A stretch of 64,000 nt of DNA from Paenibacillus phoenicis (GCF_034718895.1 NZ_JAYERP010000001.1:3385501-3449500); one strand, 5' to 3'; numbered from the stretch's first letter, positions 7,315 through 16,358 are shown. Program-made: numbers and translations. The notes: generated by a model from the sequence alone, not told the origin.

Positions 7315-7485
7315 TTTGCACGATTATCCCTTTTGACCAGCTCTTTTACACCATTATCCCGTTTGCTCAGTTTTCAGATTATAACGGCTGGAGAGGCTAG
7401 TATCCCGTTGACTCAGATTACAGAAGCAGAGAAGAGCGTCTCCGCACAATACCTCACCATCTGAAGGAAAGGGATAATCGTGTAA
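7315..7485. repeat. degenerate TATCCC repeats flanked by a 15-bp inverted repeat
   Basis: The gap between fnr and the exporter terminator holds three diverged direct units: ATTATCCCTTTTGACCAG, ATTATCCCGTTTGCTCAG and AGTATCCCGTTGACTCAG. CACGATTATCCCTTT at about 7319-7333 recurs inverted at about 7467-7481 as AAAGGGATAATCGTG. No ORF is credible. It is either a small interspersed repeat or a region able to form a long hairpin. Confidence 0.6.
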
Positions 7486-7520
7486 AGGGCTCCCTCAGAG
7501 ATACCTCCCCGCCCCCTATC

Positions 7521-7552
7521 AAAAGAAAAACGCCCCTGACAAACAGGGGCGT
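7521..7552 (-). terminator. terminator of the MarR-ABC exporter operon
   Basis: On the minus strand ACGCCCCTG pairs with CAGGGGCGT across a TTTGT loop and is followed by TTTTTCTTTT, 44 nt downstream of the exporter stop codon. Confidence 0.88.
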
Positions 7553-7595
7553 ACCTACAATGGTAAGTCTATACGAACGCGGGCGCTTCCGCCGC

Positions 7596-9491
7596 TTACA
7601 CGGCCTCTGGCTCGAAGCTGCCTTTGGTGAATTGGCTGTTGTACAGGTCGGCGTAGAAGCCGCCCAGCGCCAGCAATTCGTCGTGTGTGCCTTTCTCGAT
7701 CACGGTGCCGTGGTTCATCACGAGGATGAGATCGGCGTCGCGGATCGTGGAAAGCCGATGGGCGATGACGAAGCTTGTTCTGCCTTTCATCAGCTCTTTC
7801 ATCGCTTTTTGGATTTGCACCTCGGTCCGGGTATCGACGCTGCTTGTGGCTTCGTCGAGAATGAGGATCGCCGGATCAGCCAGGATGGCCCGGGCGATCG
7901 TCAAGAGCTGCTTCTGCCCTTGCGAAATGTTCGATGCTTCCTCGTTCAGCACGGTATTGTAACCGCCGGGCAGCGTGCGGATAAAGTGGTCGGCGTACGC
8001 CGTTTTGGCGGCGCGAACCACTTCCTCATCGGTGGCTCCTTCCCGGCCGTAGGCGATATTGTCGCGGATCGTGCCATTAAACAGCCACGTATCCTGCAGG
8101 ACCATGCCGAACAGGCTGCGCAGGTCACCGCGTCTCATCTCGGCGATATTTACTCCGTCCACGGTGATCGAACCGCCATTGACTTCGTAGAAACGCATCA
8201 ACAGGTTGATCAGCGTCGTTTTGCCGGCGCCGGTTGGCCCGACGATGGCGATCTTTTGTCCCTGTTTCACGTCGATGTTCATGTCTTCGATGAGCAATTG
8301 TTCCGGATCGTAACCGAACTGAACGTGATTGAACGCCACGTCGCCGCGAGGCTTCTCCAAAACCACCGGGTTCGCCACTTCCGGCACCTGCTCTTCTTCA
8401 TCCAGGATTTCAAACACCCGTTCCGCCGAAGCGACGGTCGATTGAATGATGTTAGCGATGTTCGCCGTTTGTGTAATCGGCATCGTGAATTGACGGGCGT
8501 ACTGGATAAACGCCTGCACGTCACCGATTTCAATCGATCTCTTGGTCACAAGGATCCCGCCGACCACCGACACCAGCACATATCCGATGTTGCCAATAAA
8601 GCTCATGATCGGCATGATCACGCCGGAGATAAATTGTGCCTTCCAACCGGCTTCATACAGCCGTTCGTTAATGGTGTCGAACTGCTCCAGCGATTTCGTT
8701 TCGCGGCCAAACGCCTTAATCACCTTGTGGCCGGTGTACATTTCTTCTACATGGCCGTTCAGCTGGCCAAGTTCTTTTTGCTGGCGAACAAACTGCTTCT
8801 GCGAGCGCTTGGCAATCGAGGTGATTGCCACAATGCTTAGCGGCAGCGTCAGCACCGCAATCAAGGTCATCAGCGGGCTGATCGACAGCATCATCACGAT
8901 GACACCGATGATCGTCAGGATCGAGGTAATCAGCTGTGTTAAGCTTTGCTGCAACGTACCGGCAATGTTGTCTACGTCATTGGTGACCCGGCTGAGAATT
9001 TCCCCGTGCGTCCGGGCGTCAAAGTATTTTAGCGGCAGCTTGTTGAGCTTGGCATTCACGTCCTTCCGCAGGTCATACACCGTCTTCTGGGCCACGCCAG
9101 CCATCAAATACTGCTGGAAATAGCTAAACAACGCACTCAGCACATACAGTCCGATCAAAACCATGATGATGTGCCATATATATTGAAAGTCGATCTCCGC
9201 GCCGGGAACCCCTTGAACCTTCGCGACGATTCCTTCAAACAGCTTGGTCGTCGCCTTCCCCATCACCTTCGGGCTAAAGATGCTGAACAGGGTGCTCAGG
9301 ATGGCCATCACGAATACGGCCACTAATTGATATTTATGCGGTCTTAAGTACCGGATCAACCGTCTTAGGGTTCCTTTGAAATCCTTCGCTTTCTCCACCG
9401 GCATCCCCATGCCGGGGCCGCCAGGACCCGGACCATGCCCGGGACGAGGACCGCCGAATCCGCGTTTACCAGATGATTGCTCCCGACTCAT
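7596..9491 (-). CDS. ABC exporter half-transporter, fused membrane/ATPase (YfiC-like)
   Basis: 631 residues. A Gly/Pro-rich N-terminal tail (GGPRPGHGPGPGGPGMGM) typical of one partner of heterodimeric Firmicute exporters precedes six membrane helices (about 50-340). The ATPase domain follows: Walker A GPTGAGKTTLINLL, Q-loop MVLQDTWLF, signature ISQGQKQLL, Walker B ILILDEATSSVD, H-loop IAHR. All catalytic elements look consensus in this half. It overlaps the upstream partner by 4 nt (ATGA). The MarR-ABC-ABC order is that of drug or peptide exporters in Bacillus-like genomes. The substrate cannot be read from sequence. Confidence 0.9.
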   Translation of the reverse strand: MSREQSSGKRGFGGPRPGHGPGPGGPGMGMPVEKAKDFKGTLRRLIRYLRPHKYQLVAVFVMAILSTLFSIFSPKVMGKATTKLFEGIVAKVQGVPGAEIDFQYIWHIIMVLIGLYVLSALFSYFQQYLMAGVAQKTVYDLRKDVNAKLNKLPLKYFDARTHGEILSRVTNDVDNIAGTLQQSLTQLITSILTIIGVIVMMLSISPLMTLIAVLTLPLSIVAITSIAKRSQKQFVRQQKELGQLNGHVEEMYTGHKVIKAFGRETKSLEQFDTINERLYEAGWKAQFISGVIMPIMSFIGNIGYVLVSVVGGILVTKRSIEIGDVQAFIQYARQFTMPITQTANIANIIQSTVASAERVFEILDEEEQVPEVANPVVLEKPRGDVAFNHVQFGYDPEQLLIEDMNIDVKQGQKIAIVGPTGAGKTTLINLLMRFYEVNGGSITVDGVNIAEMRRGDLRSLFGMVLQDTWLFNGTIRDNIAYGREGATDEEVVRAAKTAYADHFIRTLPGGYNTVLNEEASNISQGQKQLLTIARAILADPAILILDEATSSVDTRTEVQIQKAMKELMKGRTSFVIAHRLSTIRDADLILVMNHGTVIEKGTHDELLALGGFYADLYNSQFTKGSFEPEAV

Positions 9492-11215
9492 GCGATCTCC
9501 TCCTCCGAAAGCTGCGAATACACGATTTCTTTATAGACATCGCAAGTTTGCATCAATTCTTGGTGCGTGCCGATGCCCGCGATTTGACTTTCGTTCATGA
9601 CGATGATTTGGTCAGCGTCAAGCACAGTGCTCACCCGCTGCGCGACGATAATGACTGTGGCATCCTTCGTCTCTTCCTTCAAAGCAGCCCTCAGCTTCGC
9701 ATCGGTCTTGAAGTCCAGCGCTGAGAAGCTGTCGTCAAAAATATAAATCTCCGCCGGACGAACCAAAGCGCGCGCAATCGACAGCCGTTGCTTTTGTCCG
9801 CCGGACACGTTAGTGCCGCCTTGAGCGATCGGGGATTCAAAACCTTGCTCCATCTTGGAAATAAAGTCGGTCGCCTGGGCAATATCCGCGGCGCGCCGCA
9901 CTTCTTCGTCGCTTGCATCCTCTTTGCCATAACGGATGTTTTCGCTGATCGTTCCGGTGAACAACACCGCTTTTTGCGGGACAAACCCGATTTTGCTGCG
10001 CAGCTCCTCCTGGGTCATATCGCGGACATCCACACCGTCCACCCGGACACTTCCCTTCTGCACATCGTAAAACCGCGGGATCAAGCTGATCAACGTTGAT
10101 TTCCCGGAGCCCGTCCCGCCGATGATCGCCGTGACCTGACCCGGCTTGGCGGTAAACGTAATATCCTGCACCGCCGGTTGCTCCGCGCCTGGATAGCTGA
10201 AGGTCACGTTTTGGAATTCGACCAGCCCTTGGGCTTCTGTCGCCGATTTGCCCTTCGCGGAATCCTTGATCACCGGAACCATATCCAGCACTTCATTGAT
10301 CCGGATGGCCGAAGCCGACGCCCGCGGAATCATCACGAACATCATCGATACCATCACCAGCGAGAACATGATTTGCATCGCGTATTGCAGAAACGCCATC
10401 AAATCGCCGACTTGCATATGCTCGGAGTTGATCCGCAGCCCGCCAAACCAGATGATCGCTACGGAAGACAGGTTCATGACCAGCATCATGACCGGCATCA
10501 TAAAAGCCATGATTTTGTTGACCTTGATCGACGTATCGGTCAAATCAAGGTTCGCCGCGTCGAACCGTTTGCTCTCATAGTCCGTCCGATTAAACGAACG
10601 GATGACGCGAATCCCGGTCAGGCTTTCGCGCATGACGAGATTCAGCTTATCGATTTTTTTCTGGATCGCTTTAAATAAAGGCAGCCCTTTCCGTGCGATC
10701 AGGAAGATCGCTCCGGCCAAGACCGGCAGAATCACCACCAGCACCAGCGACAGCGTGGCGTCCTTCGAGACGGCCATAATAATGCCGCCCAGACACATCA
10801 TCGGCGCCATGACCATCATCCGCAGCATCATAATCAGCACTTGCTGAACTTGGGTAATATCGTTGGTCGTACGGGTGATCAGTGAGGCGGTACCGATGCG
10901 ATCAAACTCCTCCAGTGAAAAGTTCGACACATGCTTGAACACCTTGCCCCGGAGCAGCTTCCCGAACCCCGTTGACGCTTTAGCGGAATAGTAGCTGGCG
11001 GCGATGGAACAGGCCATTCCTCCAAGCGCAACCAGCAGCATCAGACCGCCGATTTTCCAAATATACGGTGTGTCTCCATTCACGACCCCATTATCAACGA
11101 TGTCGGACATCAGCGTCGGCAAATACAGCTCGGATAAGGTCTGAAAGAAGACAAATACAAGCACCGCCACCACAAGCCAGCGGTATGGTTTCAAATTGCG
11201 GAAAAGCTTGATCAA
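9488..11215 (-). CDS. ABC exporter half-transporter, fused membrane/ATPase (YfiB-like)
   Basis: 575 residues with six membrane helices in the first 300 residues and an ATPase domain: Walker A GGTGSGKSTLISLI, signature NVSGGQKQRLSIARAL, Walker B IYIFDDSFSALD, then VIIVAQR. Walker B carries Asp-Asp instead of Asp-Glu, and the H-loop position reads Gln rather than His. This is therefore the degenerate-site partner of a heterodimeric exporter whose consensus site is completed by the other gene. It lies 30 nt downstream of the MarR gene and overlaps its partner by ATGA, so the two are stoichiometrically coupled. The function is export of an unknown amphipathic compound. Confidence 0.9.
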   Translation of the reverse strand: MIKLFRNLKPYRWLVVAVLVFVFFQTLSELYLPTLMSDIVDNGVVNGDTPYIWKIGGLMLLVALGGMACSIAASYYSAKASTGFGKLLRGKVFKHVSNFSLEEFDRIGTASLITRTTNDITQVQQVLIMMLRMMVMAPMMCLGGIIMAVSKDATLSLVLVVILPVLAGAIFLIARKGLPLFKAIQKKIDKLNLVMRESLTGIRVIRSFNRTDYESKRFDAANLDLTDTSIKVNKIMAFMMPVMMLVMNLSSVAIIWFGGLRINSEHMQVGDLMAFLQYAMQIMFSLVMVSMMFVMIPRASASAIRINEVLDMVPVIKDSAKGKSATEAQGLVEFQNVTFSYPGAEQPAVQDITFTAKPGQVTAIIGGTGSGKSTLISLIPRFYDVQKGSVRVDGVDVRDMTQEELRSKIGFVPQKAVLFTGTISENIRYGKEDASDEEVRRAADIAQATDFISKMEQGFESPIAQGGTNVSGGQKQRLSIARALVRPAEIYIFDDSFSALDFKTDAKLRAALKEETKDATVIIVAQRVSTVLDADQIIVMNESQIAGIGTHQELMQTCDVYKEIVYSQLSEEEIA

Positions 11216-11245
11216 TTTCCATCATCTCCACATGTTCGATTCGTA

Positions 11246-11716
11246 TCATTGCTCTTGGCTTCTATTCGGATTGGCCCTCATTTCCATATACGTGTAAACC
11301 TGCTCCAACAGTTCAATTAACTGCTGGCTCTTCTCCTCGCCTAGGTACTCAACCAATCCCTGGATTTGGGCCGACCTTTTCTTGGCAATCTCCTTGACCT
11401 GTGCGATTCCTTGCTCCGTCAGTTTGACGCGAACCGCCCGGCGATCCTCCTTGTCGTTATAACGCAATACCATCCCGCGCTCTTCCAAGCTGCGAACCAG
11501 CGGCGTGACCGTCGGGGAAGCGACCTCTAGCATCGCGCTCAGCTCCGAGACCGTTACTCCGCGCTCATCCTTCTCCATGCCATGCAAAATATAAAACATC
11601 AATCGGACTTCGCTTGGTTTAAACTCCGATGGTGTTAGTTTGCTAAGATCCATTCTCCGAAAGCGGTGAAACGTCTTCAGCAGTCGATGCGCCTGCGAGT
11701 TGTCACCGGTGAACAA
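11246..11716 (-). CDS. MarR family transcriptional regulator
   Basis: 156 residues from a TTG start (GGGAGGGA 6 nt upstream). Winged helix: VSELSAMLEVASPTVTPLVRSLEERGMVLR is the recognition region and DKEDRRAVRVKLTEQG is the wing, characteristic of MarR. First gene of the exporter operon; it probably represses its own promoter through the 9-bp inverted repeat at 11752-11788 and is released by an exporter substrate. Ligand unknown. Confidence 0.9.
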   Translation of the reverse strand: MFTGDNSQAHRLLKTFHRFRRMDLSKLTPSEFKPSEVRLMFYILHGMEKDERGVTVSELSAMLEVASPTVTPLVRSLEERGMVLRYNDKEDRRAVRVKLTEQGIAQVKEIAKKRSAQIQGLVEYLGEEKSQQLIELLEQVYTYMEMRANPNRSQEQ

Positions 11717-11751
11717 ATCAATCCCTCCCGTCGATTTATTTTCATAACTTA

Positions 11752-11788
11752 ATAATTAGGTATACTATTAATTCGCAAGCCTAATTAT
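11752..11788. promoter_or_regulatory. candidate MarR operator, 9-bp perfect inverted repeat
   Basis: ATAATTAGG at 11752-11760 and CCTAATTAT at 11780-11788 are perfect inverted arms separated by 19 bp. The site lies 36-72 nt upstream of the TTG start of the MarR gene, where its promoter must be. Known MarR sites are usually closer-spaced, so each arm may be part of its own site. Confidence 0.6.
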
Positions 11789-11839
11789 AATAACCTGCCG
11801 AAGTGAAGTCAAGCGCCGTCAAATTTCAGACATAGATAC

Positions 11840-11885
11840 AAAAAAAGACCGCACAACCGGACGAAACGCCCGATTGTTACGGTCT
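11840..11885 (-). terminator. terminator of the polysaccharide deacetylase gene
   Basis: On the minus strand AGACCG pairs with CGGTCT around an imperfect inner stem (CAATCGGGCG/GTCCGGTTG) and is followed by a T7 run, 11 nt after the stop. Confidence 0.85.
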
Positions 11886-11895
11886 AAAATGGGAA

Positions 11896-12687
11896 TCAGA
11901 GTGAAGGACGCGATTGCCCCGGTTTCAGCTCATACAGACTCTTGAACTCGTAGCCTTGCCGGCGGGCTTCATCGATGATGGCTCCCAGAGCCGCTGCATT
12001 GTCCTTGGAGACGGAGTGCAGGAGGATCACGGCGCCGGGATGCAACTGCGATACCACCTTCTGGTAAGCATAATCCGCTCCGCGTTGATCGTTCACATCC
12101 CAGTCCTTATAGGCCACGGACCAGAAAACATTCGTATACCCCAACTCCTTCGTTACACGAAGCGTCCGATCGCTGAATATCCCGCGAGGCGGGCGCAAGA
12201 AGTCCATCTTAGCCTGCCCGGTGACCTGTGCCGTGGCTTGTTTTACCTTCTCCAGTTCTTCCCGAATTTGGGCGTCGGAGATCGTCGTCATATCCGGGTG
12301 GCTCCAGGAGTGGTTGCCGATCAGATGACCTTCGGCGACCATGCGCTTTAGCAGCTCCGGCTGATCCTTGATGTAGTGGCCAGTGACAAAAAATATCGCC
12401 GGCACCTTCTTCGCTTTCAACGTATCCAGGATCAGGGCGGTATAACCGTTCTCGTATCCGTTGTCAAACGTCAGGAATAGTTCTTTGCGCGAGGGATCTC
12501 CGAAGAAAATCGCGCCGTGCTTATCGATGATATCTTTGAACCCTTCCTCATTAATGGAGGGGAGCTGACCGCCGACGCTTTTTTTGAATCCGAAATGATG
12601 AGCGACGTCCGCTTGAGCATCCGCAACAGGGACCCCTGTCCCGAACAGCAAACCGACCAGCAATGAACAGATTAAAGCAAACTTCAC
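11896..12687 (-). CDS. pdaA: polysaccharide deacetylase, PdaA-like (muramic delta-lactam synthesis)
   Basis: 263 residues from a GTG at 12687 with AGGAGAGACAGCT before it; the ATG 15 codons upstream has no ribosome site. The signal peptide KFALICSLLVGLLFGTGVPVADA directs export. The NodB fold shows ELFLTFDNGYENG (Asp-Asn replacing Asp-Asp, as in PdaA), metal-binding HSWSHPDM, RPPRGIFSDRT, and ILLHSVSKDN near the end. Role by family: removes acetyl groups from N-acetylmuramic acid so that delta-lactam forms in spore cortex, allowing germination enzymes to act. It stands alone between its terminator and a LysR gene. PdaA versus other family-4 esterases is judged from FDNGYENG and length. Confidence 0.85.
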   Translation of the reverse strand: MKFALICSLLVGLLFGTGVPVADAQADVAHHFGFKKSVGGQLPSINEEGFKDIIDKHGAIFFGDPSRKELFLTFDNGYENGYTALILDTLKAKKVPAIFFVTGHYIKDQPELLKRMVAEGHLIGNHSWSHPDMTTISDAQIREELEKVKQATAQVTGQAKMDFLRPPRGIFSDRTLRVTKELGYTNVFWSVAYKDWDVNDQRGADYAYQKVVSQLHPGAVILLHSVSKDNAAALGAIIDEARRQGYEFKSLYELKPGQSRPSL

Positions 12688-12808
12688 AGCTGTCTCTCCT
12701 TCATGCTTTTCAAGGTAATCGAAATTCGACATGCGCCCTTACTATCTGTCAAATTCCCGGGAAATATGCACCTTTTCAAGCAACAGCTCACCACATACTC
12801 ATTCAAAT

Positions 12809-13702
12809 TTATTCCGGATGGGGCGTCAGGACTTCCTGTGCAAACCGGATCCATTCGCGGGTGGCAAAAGACAAATACCGATCGTCACGCCAAATGATGC
12901 CAAGCTTCCACGGAATCACCGGGTTGACGAGCGGGATAATCCGCACGCCCTCGTCGTCGATTTCGCGGCAAATCGTTTCCGGCAGTAAAGTGATGCCGAG
13001 GCCGACGGCCACCATTTCACTGATCAGATCCCATTGGGAGCTCTCGTAGATGATATGCGGATGAAACCCGACCTTCGCACACGCCCCGATAATGCGGTCA
13101 TGCAGCGTAAAGTCCTCACGGAACAACACGAACCCGTCCGGGGCCAGCTCGGCCAATTCCACGCATTCCCGTTCTGCCAGCCGGTGCGAGGGATGGACGA
13201 CCAAATTCAGCTTCTCCTCAACGAACGGAAAATAGCTCAGCTCCGCCTCCACCGTCGGCAGTACGGCCACGCCCACATCCAGTGATCCCTTGGCAACGTC
13301 TTGCTCTACTTTTTTGGCGCCGTCCTCAAATAATTGGATCGTAATGTCGGGATAACGTTGATGAAACTCCCCAATCACCCTCGGAAAAAAGCTCGCCCCC
13401 ACCATCGGCGGCAGCCCGATCCGAAGATGTCCCTTCTTTAAATTTCGTAAGTCGTCAAGCTCTGCCATCAGATTCTGGAAGGAGGTCACGATCTGTTGGG
13501 CTTGCGTAGCGATAATCCGTCCCGCATCGGTCAGCTCGATCTTTTTGCCAACGCGGTCAAACAGCACCACCCCAAGCTCCTCCTCCAACGCCTTGATCGT
13601 TTTGCTGATGGTAGGTTGCGTGATATACAGCGCCTCAGCCGCCTTCGTGAAGCTGCGCAGCCGTGCGACTTCGATTAAAACCTGCATTTGTCGGATATCC
13701 AA
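12809..13702 (-). CDS. LysR family regulator (CidR/YwbI-like)
   Basis: 297 residues. N-terminal winged helix: MDIRQMQVLIEVARLRSFT, AAEALYITQPTISKTIKALE. The effector-binding domain starts at about 90 (GHLRIGLPPMVGASFFP). It is divergent from the cidA/cidB-like pair, with 131 bp between start codons, the usual geometry for a LysR activator of its neighbour. In Bacillus and Staphylococcus the equivalent regulators (YwbI/CidR) respond to acetate or overflow metabolism; the same inducer here is inference. Confidence 0.88.
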   Translation of the reverse strand: MDIRQMQVLIEVARLRSFTKAAEALYITQPTISKTIKALEEELGVVLFDRVGKKIELTDAGRIIATQAQQIVTSFQNLMAELDDLRNLKKGHLRIGLPPMVGASFFPRVIGEFHQRYPDITIQLFEDGAKKVEQDVAKGSLDVGVAVLPTVEAELSYFPFVEEKLNLVVHPSHRLAERECVELAELAPDGFVLFREDFTLHDRIIGACAKVGFHPHIIYESSQWDLISEMVAVGLGITLLPETICREIDDEGVRIIPLVNPVIPWKLGIIWRDDRYLSFATREWIRFAQEVLTPHPE

Positions 13703-13833
13703 CCGCCTGCTCCCCTTTAACTCGATTTTCTATAACAAATTGGAATGGTATTTATTCTGTATATTCATTTTACTCATGAAAATAATCGATGTAAAATTTC
13801 ATTACTAACCAAAACAAGAAGGGAGCCGCTGAA

Positions 13834-14214
13834 ATGAACAAGATGAAAGAGATCGGCATCGGGATTGTTCAAGTCGCCATCCTGTTCTTCGCCGCGATGG
13901 CCTTGAATAAGGTCGCGGAGCTGCTCCATTTACCGATACCGGGTTCCATTATTGGCATTGCCGTGCTGTTTATCTTGTTAAAAACAGGCGTCGTCAAGCT
14001 GAAATGGATTGAACGGGGCGCCAATTGGCTGCTGGCCGAGCTGCTGCTGTTCTTCGTTCCTGCTGCCGTCGGCGTCATGCAATACATTCCTTTGCTCGAA
14101 AGTGAAGGCGTACGGATCTTGATTGTGGTCATCCTGAGCACCGTCATCGTTATGGTTTGCTCCGGGCTTGTGGCCACACGCATCGAAAAACGAAAGGAGG
14201 GCCGAACCTCATGA
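13834..14214 (+). CDS. cidA: CidA/LrgA family holin-like protein
   Basis: 126 residues with four hydrophobic helices; IPGSIIGIAVLFILL and VPAAVGVMQYIPLL are hallmarks of CidA/LrgA. AAGAAGGGAGC precedes the ATG. Role by family: small membrane protein, partner of CidB/LrgB, linked to murein hydrolase control, overflow metabolism or pyruvate transport depending on species. It overlaps cidB by ATGA and is divergent from a LysR gene that probably activates it. Confidence 0.88.
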   Translation: MNKMKEIGIGIVQVAILFFAAMALNKVAELLHLPIPGSIIGIAVLFILLKTGVVKLKWIERGANWLLAELLLFFVPAAVGVMQYIPLLESEGVRILIVVILSTVIVMVCSGLVATRIEKRKEGRTS

Positions 14215-14894
14215 TCATTGGCGCACTATGTTTAGCTTCTACCCTCATTATCTATGCTTTATCTAAACGGCTGTATCGGATACGGCCAAGAGTGTATCTG
14301 TCCCCGTTGCTGATTACCCCGTTGATTCTGGTGATCGGCTTACTCTGGGCGCAGATTCCTTATGAAACTTATCATACCGGCGGAAAATGGCTGAGCAGCC
14401 TGCTGCAGCCAGCGACGATCGCGTTTGCCGTTCCGCTGTACAAATACTACAACGTCCTGAAAAAACACGCTGTAGAAATTCTCATTAGCGTACTTAGCGG
14501 CTCGGTAGTCGCGATGTTCTCTTCGGCTTTTCTGGCGGAATGGCTGCATCTGGACGCCCAATTGATTAACAGCTTGATTCCACGTTCAATTACGACACCT
14601 ATCGCGATGAATGTATCGCAGGTGATCGGCGGCGTGCCGAATATTACCGCGGTCTTTGTTATTTTGACCGGCTTGCTTGGTGCCATGCTGGGACCGCTCG
14701 TGATGAGACTGTTCCGCATTGAAGGCGAGGTTGCCCGAGGCGTATTGTTCGGCACCAGTGCCCATGGCACCGGAACGTCCAAGGCGTTTGAGCTCAGCAC
14801 TTTGACCGGGACGATCTCCAGCATCTCCATGATCCTGGCCGCCCTGTTTACATTAGGGGTCGCTCCGATGCTGATCGCTGTGTTGCACTTCTAG
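14211..14894 (+). CDS. cidB: CidB/LrgB family membrane protein
   Basis: 227 residues. The start is ATG at 14211 (MIIGALCLASTLIIYALSK), which has GAAAGGAGGG upstream and overlaps the cidA stop. Landmarks: SITTPIAMNVSQVIGGVPN and FGTSAHGTGTSKAFEL, strongly conserved in LrgB. Multi-helix inner-membrane protein acting with CidA. A terminator follows at 14965-14992. Confidence 0.9.
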   Translation: MIIGALCLASTLIIYALSKRLYRIRPRVYLSPLLITPLILVIGLLWAQIPYETYHTGGKWLSSLLQPATIAFAVPLYKYYNVLKKHAVEILISVLSGSVVAMFSSAFLAEWLHLDAQLINSLIPRSITTPIAMNVSQVIGGVPNITAVFVILTGLLGAMLGPLVMRLFRIEGEVARGVLFGTSAHGTGTSKAFELSTLTGTISSISMILAALFTLGVAPMLIAVLHF

Positions 14895-14964
14895 CCCTAC
14901 GGCACTTTCAGCCAATCAGGGTACTTCGTTTAGGTTCCTCCAAATTTCATATATTGATGCTTGA

Positions 14965-14992
14965 AGCCTCGCCGAAGCGGGGCTCTTTTTTT
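14965..14992 (+). terminator. terminator downstream of cidAB
   Basis: AGCCTCGC pairs imperfectly with GCGGGGCT around CGAA and is followed by CTTTTTTT. It lies 70 nt after the cidB stop. Confidence 0.82.
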
Positions 14993-15019
14993 GTCGCTTA
15001 AAATCAAAGAACCCCCTTG

Positions 15020-15172
15020 CCTTACGCCCTTCAGACTGCGGCAATGCGGACAATTTTCTTTGACGCACACCTTTTCCTTCAAGGCCTGAAGATTCCGAAT
15101 AACGAAGCCTTTGCGGCTGACCTGGACGATGCCTTCCTTGCGGAGGCTGGTCAATTTTGGGCTAGATTTCCC
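15020..15172 (-). pseudogene. C-terminal fragment of a Crp/Fnr family regulator
   Basis: On the minus strand about 30 codons from 15154 read LTSLRKEGIVQVSRKGFVIR then NLQALKEKV. This is the end of the recognition helix plus the wing of a Crp-type HTH domain. Upstream the frame meets a stop within a few codons, so the cNMP domain and most of the HTH are gone. The frame runs on to 14930 through unrelated sequence overlapping the cidAB terminator. It is best read as a decayed paralog of the regulator at 6531-7241, whose C-terminus it does not closely match. Confidence 0.6.
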
Positions 15173-15236
15173 TTCATTCCCTCATCTCTCCTTTCCTCTA
15201 GACAGAATCAGGATAAGATGGAGAAAAAATTTTTCC

Positions 15237-16214
15237 TTACTCCCCAATGCAAACCGGATTCCCCGTCCGGGCCGACTCCAGGGCGGCACAGGTGATCTGC
15301 TGCGTTTTCACAGCATCGGCATAATCGGACAAGATCCGCGACGTATCGCCGGTACGCAGGGCATGGATAAACGCCTCCGTTTCAGCTAAGTAGGGGTTGT
15401 CCTTCCCCGTGTAGGCCGTCTTGGTCCCCGGCAGATCGATCTCCAGCCGTTCCGGGCTCCAAGACAAAATACCGGCATCGGTATACAATTTCAGCCCTAC
15501 CTCAGATACGCCGCCGGGCAAGATACAGGTATTGGAGATGGTAGCAACCGCCCCGCTTTGCAGCTTCATCGTGACGGTACCAACATCCGGGACGGTGACG
15601 TTATCGAAGCGTTCCTGCACCATGCGATTACCGTAGGCGGCATACACCTCGCGGACCTCGCCGGCGGTATAGCGAAGCAGGTCTACAATATGGGTCGTCT
15701 GTTCCACGAACTGTCCGCCGGAACCCTCTTGGCTACGCCACCAGGCCACTTGCGGCATATCGCCCATCCAAGTGCCTAAAGCCATCCCAATCTTCCGGCC
15801 TTCCAGCGATTCCTTCAGCTGACGGATCGATTCTTTATAACGAAAATGATAGCCTACCGCATGAACTAACGGCTTTTGCTCCAACCGCGAGAGGATTCGT
15901 TGCGGCGTCTCCAAGTCCGCAGCCAGCGGCTTCTCCACGAAAAAGGGAATGCCCCGCTCGATCAGCTCGGTTTCAATCTCCCCGTGCGCCATTGGCGGGA
16001 TACAGAGGTAAACAGCATCCAGCTTCAACGAGTCCAGCATATCCGTTAGGTTCCCGAAGCCAATCGCCCCTGGGTAGCGGTCCGCCAGGGCCTGTGCTTT
16101 TGCGGCCGTCGTTCCGGTAACCCCTGTCACGCGAACGCCGTCCAGACCTGCCAAAATGTCCCCATGCACCTTGCTAAACCAACCTGTTCCAACGATTCCG
16201 ATCTGCAATGCCAT
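15237..16214 (-). CDS. Gfo/Idh/MocA family NAD(P)-dependent oxidoreductase
   Basis: 325 residues. ATG at 16214 (MALQIGIVGTGWFSKVHG) is chosen for GGGAGGGG upstream; the longer frame lacks a site. The N-terminal Rossmann fold GIVGTGWFSKVHG, the catalytic-lysine motif FFVEKPLA at about 90, and a C-terminal alpha/beta domain beginning GYHFRYKESIRQLK are visible. Family role: oxidation or reduction of a sugar or inositol derivative with NAD(P). It is monocistronic and opposite to the nitroreductase. The substrate is unknown. Confidence 0.87.
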   Translation of the reverse strand: MALQIGIVGTGWFSKVHGDILAGLDGVRVTGVTGTTAAKAQALADRYPGAIGFGNLTDMLDSLKLDAVYLCIPPMAHGEIETELIERGIPFFVEKPLAADLETPQRILSRLEQKPLVHAVGYHFRYKESIRQLKESLEGRKIGMALGTWMGDMPQVAWWRSQEGSGGQFVEQTTHIVDLLRYTAGEVREVYAAYGNRMVQERFDNVTVPDVGTVTMKLQSGAVATISNTCILPGGVSEVGLKLYTDAGILSWSPERLEIDLPGTKTAYTGKDNPYLAETEAFIHALRTGDTSRILSDYADAVKTQQITCAALESARTGNPVCIGE

Positions 16215-16329
16215 ATGTACCCCTCCCTGTATGATCAAACTGTAATCGACCAACTACCTCTTTAAGATACTGTTTATCTTAAGGAACCACAAGTTTTGGG
16301 ACTCTGCCTTCTCACTTCATTAACTGTAC

Positions 16330-16358
16330 TTGATATTATTACAGTTGCGATTTATACT
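16330..16358 (+). promoter_or_regulatory. sigma-A promoter of the nitroreductase gene
   Basis: TTGATA (16330-16335), 17-nt spacer, TATACT (16353-16358); 41 nt before the start codon. Confidence 0.7.

Noticed and set aside
7560..8840. Long plus-strand open frame of 426 codons
   Set aside because: It lies entirely antisense to the ABC exporter gene with clear Walker motifs and has no ribosome site or family features.
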